Of a DNA stretch of 64,000 nucleotides, positions 25,782-32,664 are shown piece after piece (the first letter of the stretch is position 1; each line of letters starts with the position of its first letter). The notes under the pieces are model-generated. The model ran no database searches. It was not told the DNA's origin and saw only the letters and a program-made list of their open reading frames with translations. The position numbers and the translations under genes were made by a program. The stretch is from an uncultured Chloroflexota bacterium (GTDB taxonomy: Bacteria > Chloroflexota > Anaerolineae > Aggregatilineales > Phototrophicaceae): contig CALJKV010000102.1 of the NCBI GenBank assembly GCA_937974245.1, positions 62,001 through 126,000 of the forward strand, in the 5' to 3' direction.

Positions 25782-26371
25782 TCGAATGCCACCAGGCCGT
25801 CGAGCTGTTCCAGCATCGCCGGGCCGATACCGGTCACTGCATCCAACGCCAACAAGTCAGGGAACGGGCCGTTAGCCTCCCGGAAGGAGATGATACGTTC
25901 CGCCATCGCCGGGCCGACTCCTGGCAGAGTCATCAATTCGTCGGCAGTCGCCGTGTTGATATGAACGACCACACCACCGCTGGGTGTAGGAATTATGGTC
26001 GTTACGCCGATTTCCGGCACATGCACCTGGTCGCCGTCATGCAAAATACCCGCCAGGTTCACCTGTTCCAGGTCAGCATCCCCAGTCAGTCCGCCGGCTT
26101 CTTCAATCGCCTGTTCAACCCGACTGCCAGCCGCCAGCGTAACCAGTGTATTCGGCTGGTTGACCGCTCCGGTAACATAAACCGTAATCGGTTTAGGCGT
26201 AGCCGTTGGTTCGGGTGTGACAGTCGGTTCCGGGGGATAAATGGTGATCTGGACAGGTTGTGGACGGGCTGCCAGGAGCAGCACCGCCCCTCCAAGAATC
26301 GCAACGATGACGACTGCAAATATGAGGAATGTGTTGCGCGGTGAGGGTTCAGATAAGCGGCTATCGGTCAT
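25778..26371 (-). CDS. comEA: ComEA-like DNA-binding protein (SLBB plus helix-hairpin-helix)
   Basis: 197 residues from ATG 26371. One N-terminal transmembrane helix (FLIFAVVIVAILGGAVLLLAA) is followed by a Pro/Thr-rich linker, an SLBB domain (ITVYVTGAVNQPNTLVTLAAGSRVEQAIEEAGG) and a ComEA HhH pair (INTATADELMTLPGVGPAMAERIISFREANGPF). That is the full ComEA architecture, the membrane receptor for double-stranded DNA in natural transformation. ComEC is not in the window, so competence cannot be concluded from this gene alone. An upstream extension to 26581 is open but reads as non-protein sequence and would run into the neighbouring MFS gene. Confidence 0.9.
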   Translation of the reverse strand: MTDSRLSEPSPRNTFLIFAVVIVAILGGAVLLLAARPQPVQITIYPPEPTVTPEPTATPKPITVYVTGAVNQPNTLVTLAAGSRVEQAIEEAGGLTGDADLEQVNLAGILHDGDQVHVPEIGVTTIIPTPSGGVVVHINTATADELMTLPGVGPAMAERIISFREANGPFPDLLALDAVTGIGPAMLEQLDGLVAFD

Positions 26372-26447
26372 CAGTATTCGCTCAATATGGCATAATTTGA
26401 TGATTCTATTGTAGCCGCTTACCTGTCTGGTCGCAACAAAAAATGTG

Positions 26448-27830
26448 TTAATGGACGGCTGAAACCACACCTTCCAGCACGACTGAATCTCTGGGGTTAG
26501 GGACAAGCTGGCGCTGGGCAACGAATAACAAGATGACCATCGCCACACCCCCCAGCAAGAAAGGCAACGTCGGGCCACCAAACTGGAAGATCACCCCTGA
26601 AATCGCTGGGGCAAGGGTGTTGGCTGCACTCAAAAACGCCGCGCTAATGCCGAGAATTGCCCCAACTTCAACTGGTTCAACCCTCCGGGTAATCAGACTG
26701 TTGATACTCGGCTGGAGAACGCTCCCCCCCACTGAGATCGGCACTAGGGACACCATCAACCAGCCCAAACCTAACCAGCCGCGATTTTCACCATCAGGCA
26801 GGTTGAATGTATTCAAGTCTAATGAGGCCGTACCTTCTCTGGAACTCAGTTCGGAAATCAGTTCACTGCGGTCATACCAGTCTACAGCCTGAGCTGGAGT
26901 GAAAGCCATCAGCAGCAACCCCACCCCTAGCAGCGCCATACCCAGGAAAATGAGCTTACGCTCACCAAGCCGGCGGCTCCACTTACCGACGAACACACCC
27001 TGTACGAGGACAGCGATAATACCAACAAACAGGAAGATAAAGGCATTATTGGCGGCGCTCATGCCCAAGCGGTTGAGTAAAAATAATGAAATTACCCGCT
27101 CGAAACCGCCGAATATCAACTGCTGTGCAAAAATCAGGATTAACAACACACCAACTGCCGGGTGCTGCGCGGCCCGAATCATCCGGCTCAAGCGCGGCGT
27201 CTTTTTGTCAGGGATCGTCTGTGTGCCGCGTGCTTCGGGCGGCAGAGTCTCCTTGAAGATGAATGCGGTCAGGGTCAGTGCCAACAGAGAGAACCCGGCG
27301 GCGATGAGCGAAGGCACGCGATAATCATTGCCGCTCACGTTCAAGGCGATGCCGGAAATAACCGGGCCGAGAATAAAACCCAGGCCGAAAGCCGCCCCAA
27401 TCAACCCCAGCGCCTGGGTACGGGTGCGGGGTGTTGTGCTGTCTGCAATTGCTGCCTGTGCCGTAGAAATATTCCCGCCCGTAAACCCGTCTATCAACCG
27501 GGCCAGGAAGAGCAGCCACAACGAATTGGCGAATGCCAGCAAGATGAATCCAGCAAATGTCCCAATCTGGCTGACAATCAGGATCGGTTTACGGCCATAC
27601 TTTTGTGACAGATCACCCAGGATAGGAGCGCCAATGAACTGCATGAGTGGATAGGCCATTTGCAGCAGGCCAATCAACACCGCATCTGCGCCGAAAGACG
27701 CGGCATAGTAGGTGATAAAGGGGATTGTGATGGTCAGTCCCATCAGATCCACGAAAACAATGGCGAAGATGGGCAGGATTCTTTTAAAGTCCAGGCGGTC
27801 TTCGGCTGGAATAGATGATGATTGTGACAT
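26448..27830 (-). CDS. MFS transporter, DHA1/TetA-like multidrug efflux
   Basis: 460 residues with about 12 hydrophobic helices. The MFS motif A LGDLSQKYGRKPILIVSQIG lies between helices 2 and 3, and motif C-like GLGFILGPVISGI lies in helix 5, which marks drug:H+ antiporters such as TetA. The loop between helices 9 and 10 is unusually long (about residues 325-360, DWYDRSELISELSSREGTASLDLN). The order PadR regulator, small membrane protein, MFS gene on the same strand suggests regulated efflux, though a 113-nt gap separates MFS from the membrane protein. Confidence 0.87.
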   Translation of the reverse strand: MSQSSSIPAEDRLDFKRILPIFAIVFVDLMGLTITIPFITYYAASFGADAVLIGLLQMAYPLMQFIGAPILGDLSQKYGRKPILIVSQIGTFAGFILLAFANSLWLLFLARLIDGFTGGNISTAQAAIADSTTPRTRTQALGLIGAAFGLGFILGPVISGIALNVSGNDYRVPSLIAAGFSLLALTLTAFIFKETLPPEARGTQTIPDKKTPRLSRMIRAAQHPAVGVLLILIFAQQLIFGGFERVISLFLLNRLGMSAANNAFIFLFVGIIAVLVQGVFVGKWSRRLGERKLIFLGMALLGVGLLLMAFTPAQAVDWYDRSELISELSSREGTASLDLNTFNLPDGENRGWLGLGWLMVSLVPISVGGSVLQPSINSLITRRVEPVEVGAILGISAAFLSAANTLAPAISGVIFQFGGPTLPFLLGGVAMVILLFVAQRQLVPNPRDSVVLEGVVSAVH

Positions 27831-27943
27831 GATACATTCGTCTCACAACAACTAGATAAACAATGCGGTTTCAAGCGGGACGGTGATGCAAAACTGGCTG
27901 ACAGCATCACCACCCCAGGTATAACCTATACGGACTGCTTAAT

Positions 27944-28525
27944 TTACGCGGGCAGCACGCGCCACCCCTGCGGCAGCAGCGCCACCCCGGCGAAAACCAA
28001 CACCAATACGATGACTACAATCGCCAGACTCGCGCGATAGCGGGTGCTATCCGAGGCATTCTTCCAGCGATTGTGCATATGTGCCAGAGCGACGGCTACC
28101 GTCATGATCCCCGCGTGTTCCCAGAAGTGGCGGAAACCAAAGCCGGTTACACTGCCCAATGATACCAGCAAAACCAACCCGACCACCCATTGCAGCGTTA
28201 CGCCCATGCTAAACGCCAGCATCAGCCGCTGTGCCAACGCATCAAAGGCATTCCCCTGCACCACCCCGGCAATCAGCTTGATGATTGCGACAACAGTGAT
28301 AACGACGACAATCCAGCGGACAATCGAATGGGTATAGCGAACAATTGCGATGAAGCCGGTATCCGACTGCGTTTCGCCGGTTTCCGCCTCAGCGACAGCC
28401 GCCGGTTCTTCGGTAGCAACAGGTTCTTCGGTACTATCCTGGGCGATCACGGCAACTAGCGGAACAACCAGCAGAAAGATCAATGCTGCCAGCAGCAGCC
28501 CGTAACGAACGATGTGCTTATCCAT
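27944..28525 (-). CDS. Small multi-pass membrane protein, unrecognised
   Basis: 193 residues. A signal-type helix (LLLAALIFLLVVPLVAVIAQ), an acidic Ala/Glu/Thr-rich linker (EEPVATEEPAAVAEAETGE), then four transmembrane helices. Histidines recur at membrane edges: YTHSIVRWIVVV, FRHFWEHAGIM and LAHMHNRW. The HSIVRW phrase and paired His recall b-type haem or copper-handling membrane proteins, but I cannot assign a family. It lies 39 nt downstream of padR, so the two are probably co-transcribed and it may be under PadR control. Confidence 0.55.
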   Translation of the reverse strand: MDKHIVRYGLLLAALIFLLVVPLVAVIAQDSTEEPVATEEPAAVAEAETGETQSDTGFIAIVRYTHSIVRWIVVVITVVAIIKLIAGVVQGNAFDALAQRLMLAFSMGVTLQWVVGLVLLVSLGSVTGFGFRHFWEHAGIMTVAVALAHMHNRWKNASDSTRYRASLAIVVIVLVLVFAGVALLPQGWRVLPA

Positions 28526-28564
28526 AGTATGTTTTGATGCCTCCTAAGTAATGAGCATGAATAG

Positions 28565-29068
28565 TCAGCGAGACAATCGCTGTAACACCTCATTCAACCA
28601 CCCCAATTCCGCCGTCAGGTGGCGAACCTGATGTTCGACAACCAGTTGCAGCGTCCCACGATGCGCCGGTGTCTGGTGAGCCAGGGTGAGTTCGTGCGCC
28701 ACCGCGTCGCGGCGGTTCTGCAATAGGGACTGAGCCTCTTCCGGGTCAAGCACGTCCAAAAAAGCCAATCCAATATCTCCGGCGAAACGCGCCTGGTGAT
28801 AGACGGCCAGATTTTCGCGCAGGAGTTGTTGGAAAACGACTTCGCCCTCCGCTGTAAGCTGGTACACCCGCCGCGGGGGACGACTGCCCTCCTGTTCTTC
28901 CGTCTCGGTGATCCAACCTTTCGCCGCCATTTTGTCGAGCAAGTAGTAGGCGGTGGGCTTTTTCAAGTCGGTACAGGAAGCCAGATCACGGTTGATAAAT
29001 TCATGCAGCTCGTAGCCGTGCATTTTGTGGTGCCGCAATAGACCGAGCAGCAGCAGTTCGCGCTCCAT
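28565..29068 (-). CDS. PadR family transcriptional regulator
   Basis: 167 residues. An N-terminal winged helix of the PadR family starts ELLLLGLLRHHKMHGYEL, with a recognition region KKPTAYYLLDKMAAKGWIT and wing EEQEGSRPPRRVYQLTAEG. The C-terminal helical domain (about 95-167) is of the Vir_act_alpha_C dimerisation type. PadR proteins repress efflux or detoxification genes and are released by small molecules. The ATG follows GGGAGAT by 5 nt. Two back-to-back palindromes lie just upstream and suggest autoregulation. Confidence 0.9.
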   Translation of the reverse strand: MERELLLLGLLRHHKMHGYELHEFINRDLASCTDLKKPTAYYLLDKMAAKGWITETEEQEGSRPPRRVYQLTAEGEVVFQQLLRENLAVYHQARFAGDIGLAFLDVLDPEEAQSLLQNRRDAVAHELTLAHQTPAHRGTLQLVVEHQVRHLTAELGWLNEVLQRLSR

Positions 29069-29086
29069 GATTTATCTCCCGTAAAT

Positions 29087-29114
29087 AGTCAGTTTTGACT
29101 AATCAGTATTGATT
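29087..29114. promoter_or_regulatory. Twin palindromic operator candidate upstream of padR
   Basis: AGTCA-GTTT-TGACT (29087-29100) is followed immediately by AATCA-GTAT-TGATT (29101-29114). Each is a perfect 5-bp inverted repeat with a 4-nt spacer, and the two centres are 14 bp apart. They lie 19-46 nt upstream of the padR start, where a repressor would block the promoter. The arrangement suggests two dimers bound side by side. Confidence 0.6.
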
Positions 29115-29169
29115 GTAGTTCGATGGAAACAGCTGTCAATAGCCTCTCAGGAAATGCTCAGAATGTAGA

Positions 29170-29200
29170 ACTACCCCAGAGGGGTGTCCTCTGGGGTAGT
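29170..29200 (-). terminator. Strong 13-bp hairpin after the DUF2202 gene
   Basis: ACTACCCCAGAGG (29170-29182) pairs perfectly with CCTCTGGGGTAGT (29188-29200) around a 5-nt loop. It lies about 80 nt past the stop of the minus-strand DUF2202 gene and before padR. The following minus-strand sequence TTCTACATT is only weakly T-rich, so it may work as a terminator or as a stabilising 3' structure. Confidence 0.55.
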
Positions 29201-29281
29201 CCATAAGGGGGAGATTGGGAGAGTGTTTTTCGCGGAAGGGTTCTGGTCTAACGTGATACAGCTCTCCCTGGGTTCATTCCA

Positions 29282-29974
29282 TCAGCCGGCGCAGGTTTCA
29301 AATGCCGGAAGGTGGTTAAATTCGGAGGCGTCCCGCAGCACCGTGACGACCTGAAGCAGATCGGGATAGTCCTGGAAAGTTTCCATCGCGGCATCATACA
29401 GGCCGAAGTTGGCGATTTCTGCCGCCGCTGCGGTGGCGCAGGCTTCCGACAGGCTGGTGAACTGCGGTACGACATCTGGCGTCGGGGCGGCGGGCACGGT
29501 CAGCCCGTAGCGTTCGAACATCGCCTCCCAACTAGAGATATGGCTGGCTTCGGAGGCCTGGATATTGGTGAAGGGCGCAACCGGGCCGAACTGGTCAATG
29601 ACAGCCTGGTAGACAGCGAAGGCGTTATACTCATCCAGAATGCCGGCGTTCATGGCAGAGATGACTTCATCGGTAAGCGGAATCCCGGACGAGGGGAGAA
29701 GCTGCACGCCAGCGCCCAACCCCAGATTCATACCAGACTGCCCCTGCCCATTGCTGCCTCGACTCTGTGCCTGCCCGTTACCAGACAGATTCAGCTGCAA
29801 GTCGGTCTGAGCCTGCTGGTTGATGCCGCTTTGTGCCTGACCCTGGCCGCTACGTCCACGCCCATTAGCGCCACGACTGCCATTGCCGTTGCCTTGCGCG
29901 TAAATCAGGCTGGCGGAAAGCGCCAGGATGATGAGCGTGACAACAATTGCTGTGATCCGTGTTTTACGAGACAT
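29282..29974 (-). CDS. Secreted DUF2202 ferritin-like protein
   Basis: About 230 residues from ATG 29974 (GGAG 8 nt upstream; GTG 29980 is in frame). A signal peptide (ITAIVVTLIILALSASLIYAQ) is followed by a low-complexity Gly/Gln/Asn/Ser region (about 30-90). The DUF2202 domain contains four helices with probable di-metal ligands: DEYNAFAVYQ, SEASHISSW (ExxH), AAAAEIANFGLYD and SEFNHLPAFE (ExxH). That is the ferritin-like di-iron pattern. Function of the family is unknown, with metal binding or peroxide handling outside the cell being plausible. The 60-residue G/Q/N-rich spacer is unusual. Confidence 0.82.
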   Translation of the reverse strand: MSRKTRITAIVVTLIILALSASLIYAQGNGNGSRGANGRGRSGQGQAQSGINQQAQTDLQLNLSGNGQAQSRGSNGQGQSGMNLGLGAGVQLLPSSGIPLTDEVISAMNAGILDEYNAFAVYQAVIDQFGPVAPFTNIQASEASHISSWEAMFERYGLTVPAAPTPDVVPQFTSLSEACATAAAAEIANFGLYDAAMETFQDYPDLLQVVTVLRDASEFNHLPAFETCAG

Positions 29975-30091
29975 CTTCACTTCTCCTATGGTTCATTCCC
30001 GATACTGTTTCGGAATTGACCCCATTCTCGCAGGGCATTGTGAACAGCTTTTAAGCGAATTGTGGAGAACTTGTGAAGATTTTCAGGAATC

Positions 30092-30116
30092 AAAAAAGGG
30101 CCTTTACGCCCTTTTG
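30092..30116 (-). terminator. Rho-independent terminator of the secreted WD40 gene
   Basis: Stem AAAAGGGC / GCCCTTTT (30094-30101 / 30108-30115). On the minus strand the last stem half is followed by further T residues (GCCCTTTTTTG), 9-30 nt after the stop of the WD40 gene. Confidence 0.85.
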
Positions 30117-30123
30117 TTGGTGT

Positions 30124-32661
30124 TTAGGGTGTCAGCACCCCCCAAACAAGCACGCCGTTCGGCATTTGAGCGAAGAGGCGTGTGCCATCCCCACTAAAAG
30201 CGATTTCCTGTATATCGCGGGCGGCAGTATCAACCGTAGCGAGGGGTGTTAAATCGCCGTTTATTAGTGATTCCACCGGCCAGAAGGATAGTCCGCCTAC
30301 GTCGTAGGTCGCCAGGAGTGTGCCATCCGGGCTAAAAGTCCCCAGCGCCCCGCCTGTGAGGGCTGCAACTTCCACGCCGGTTTCGGTATCCCATAGCTGA
30401 AAAATGTCGGTTTCTGTGGTATATGTCAGCAGCAGTAGGCTGTCCGGTGTGAAGGCGATCACCCGGTCAGCATTCAAGATCGTAACGATATCGTCCCCGG
30501 CTTGTTGAACATCCATCGGCGCATCCAACCGGAGCATATCGGCCACTTGCAGGAGGTTAATCTGATGCCTGGGTGATTCTGGCTCTTCCCCCACCAATTC
30601 AGTGATAGCCAGCAAACGCCCATCAGGACTGAACGCCAGCCCCTCGGTGTCACTCTGGGAACCAAACCACAGGTTGGCTTTTGCTTCCGGCAGGTGACCG
30701 GCCTGATTTCCCAATGCGCTGACTTCTGCCACGTCCCAGAGCGACACAAACGAATCCCGGCCACCGGTTGCCAATAGAGACCCATCGGGGCTAAAAACAT
30801 GAGCAGACATTCCAGCGCTCTCAATCCACCAGATTGTTAATGCCTGGTGGCTGATTTCCCAGAAGAGTTCAGGCTCCATTCCCCCTCCGATTGCCCCTAA
30901 AGCCCGTACAGCCAGGAGACGACCATCGGGACTCAGTTGTAAATCCCCTATGCCACGATAATTACTTTCCAACTGGTACGGCAAGGCGTCCGGGGTAAGC
31001 AAATTCCATACGCTGACACCTGCCGTATTCCGGGTCTTGTCGGGCGCGATCATCGCTGTCAGGTGTTCGCCATTTGCGGAGAGGGCGGCCTCCAGAACCG
31101 CCCCTTCAGCGGCGGGGAAATCAAAAATCGGTTCGCCGGTTTGCAGGTCGTATCCAGTCAGACTCGTACCGGCAAAAACGACCTGTTCCGTTCCGGGGTT
31201 GAAGGCCATGATTGCCCCCCGATACGGTGCAATGACAGTAAGAATCTGTTCCGCCTTATCCGCCACATCCACAACCCGCACCGCGCCGCCATCCCAGTAA
31301 GCCACCTGCGTCCAGGCCGGATTCAAACGGGACTGAAGCGGCAGGGTCAACCGCTGCTCGCCCGTGAGAACATCCCAAAGATGGAAGTCAGGGCCAGACC
31401 GTGTGAGTACCAGGTGTTCGTCCGGGCCAAAATCGGAAACCGATAAATCCGGGATCGTACTCGCTAAAGCGTTGGTGCTTATATCCCAGAAGCGGACCCC
31501 GCCAGGGACATTATTCTGCGGGTTTCCAAAGTTGTTGTGATAGGTCAACAACAGAGTTTCAGCCGGGCTGAAGGTGAGTCGCTCAATGTACTGCCAGTCA
31601 TCTTTCCGATTGGCTTGCAGTTGGATGGATGACTCCTCTAAAACAAGGGTTGCCGGGTTGACTTTCCACAAAGCCACAGTATCCGACGACGCTTTGTAAC
31701 CCGCGAACCAATGCCCACTGGGACTCAAATTACTCAGATAGTCAATCAGCCTTTCGGTAGCCGCTAAGGTGTGGTCGGTACCATCCCATAGATGAATCAC
31801 ACCTTGAAAATCACGAAAAGTCACCGCATGAGTACCGGGGATGAACTGCACCGGCTGGAAGGCATAATCCCAGAGCCGAACCGCCTCCCCACTGCGGACA
31901 TCCCACAATCGAACCTCGCCAATCGGGTCGCCATACGGAGCGGTGCTTTCACTGGCAACCACCAGCAGACTCCCATCATCGCTGAAGGCCACCGGGTCCA
32001 AGGTGTCAAATCTGTGACCAAACCAGGCGATAAATGATCCGTCGGCAATATTCCACAACTGCACGACTGCCGGTAAAGTCGCCTCTGGTTGTGCCTTGAA
32101 TAGTTTGACGGCGATGACGCTTTCATCAGGATTGAACACCACCCCGGCAAAACGACCATGCAGCCCGGTGGGTAGCATCGCCAGTAGCTGAACCGAGGCA
32201 GAACTGCTGATGTCCCATAGCCACAGGACAATCGCGCCGCTTTCCTCCCCGGAAGTCACCAGGACGTCACCGCCGGGACTTATGGGGTCTTGTGAGGCAA
32301 GCTGACCGGTGATGTCCAGCAGTGAGTCGCCGGTAGCGACATCCCACAAACGCCCACCGGAAACCAGAACATCCCCACTCCCGTTAAACAGGACATCCAA
32401 ACCACCAGGGATAAAACGTGGCTCGGCGTCCCAAGCAGCAGCGGTATACAGCCACACGCCGGATGTCGTCCCAACTGCGAGTGTCGCACCATCCGGCGAC
32501 CAGGCCAGTTGGCCGGGCAAGTCGCCTCCGATAAACGTTAAGGGAGCGATGTGAGCCACATTTTCCGGCGTGATGACAGACGGCAGTATGACACCGTCCT
32601 GGGCAGAAACAGGTGAAAATGCCAGCAGAAAGAACAGTCCCCAGATTATCCGGCGCATCAT
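30124..32661 (-). CDS. Large secreted WD40-repeat protein
   Basis: 845 residues. A signal peptide (IIWGLFFLLAFSPVSAQ) is followed by degenerate WD40 blades throughout, for example LAWSPDGATLAVGTTSGVWLY, VAFSDDGSLLVVASES, HVFSPDGSLLATGGRDSFVSLWD and LAFSPDGRLLAITELVG. About 14 blades can be counted, enough for two seven-bladed propellers. No catalytic domain is seen. It starts 3 nt after the ppc stop, so it shares the ppc transcript, which is odd for a secreted protein. Its role is probably as an extracytoplasmic interaction platform; partner unknown. Confidence 0.8.
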   Translation of the reverse strand: MMRRIIWGLFFLLAFSPVSAQDGVILPSVITPENVAHIAPLTFIGGDLPGQLAWSPDGATLAVGTTSGVWLYTAAAWDAEPRFIPGGLDVLFNGSGDVLVSGGRLWDVATGDSLLDITGQLASQDPISPGGDVLVTSGEESGAIVLWLWDISSSASVQLLAMLPTGLHGRFAGVVFNPDESVIAVKLFKAQPEATLPAVVQLWNIADGSFIAWFGHRFDTLDPVAFSDDGSLLVVASESTAPYGDPIGEVRLWDVRSGEAVRLWDYAFQPVQFIPGTHAVTFRDFQGVIHLWDGTDHTLAATERLIDYLSNLSPSGHWFAGYKASSDTVALWKVNPATLVLEESSIQLQANRKDDWQYIERLTFSPAETLLLTYHNNFGNPQNNVPGGVRFWDISTNALASTIPDLSVSDFGPDEHLVLTRSGPDFHLWDVLTGEQRLTLPLQSRLNPAWTQVAYWDGGAVRVVDVADKAEQILTVIAPYRGAIMAFNPGTEQVVFAGTSLTGYDLQTGEPIFDFPAAEGAVLEAALSANGEHLTAMIAPDKTRNTAGVSVWNLLTPDALPYQLESNYRGIGDLQLSPDGRLLAVRALGAIGGGMEPELFWEISHQALTIWWIESAGMSAHVFSPDGSLLATGGRDSFVSLWDVAEVSALGNQAGHLPEAKANLWFGSQSDTEGLAFSPDGRLLAITELVGEEPESPRHQINLLQVADMLRLDAPMDVQQAGDDIVTILNADRVIAFTPDSLLLLTYTTETDIFQLWDTETGVEVAALTGGALGTFSPDGTLLATYDVGGLSFWPVESLINGDLTPLATVDTAARDIQEIAFSGDGTRLFAQMPNGVLVWGVLTP

Positions 32662-32664
32662 GGT

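Noticed and set aside
26372..26581. N-terminal extension of ComEA up to 26581
   Set aside because: It reads as Trp/Cys/Ser-rich non-protein sequence and overlaps the MFS coding end; the ATG at 26371 fits the family.
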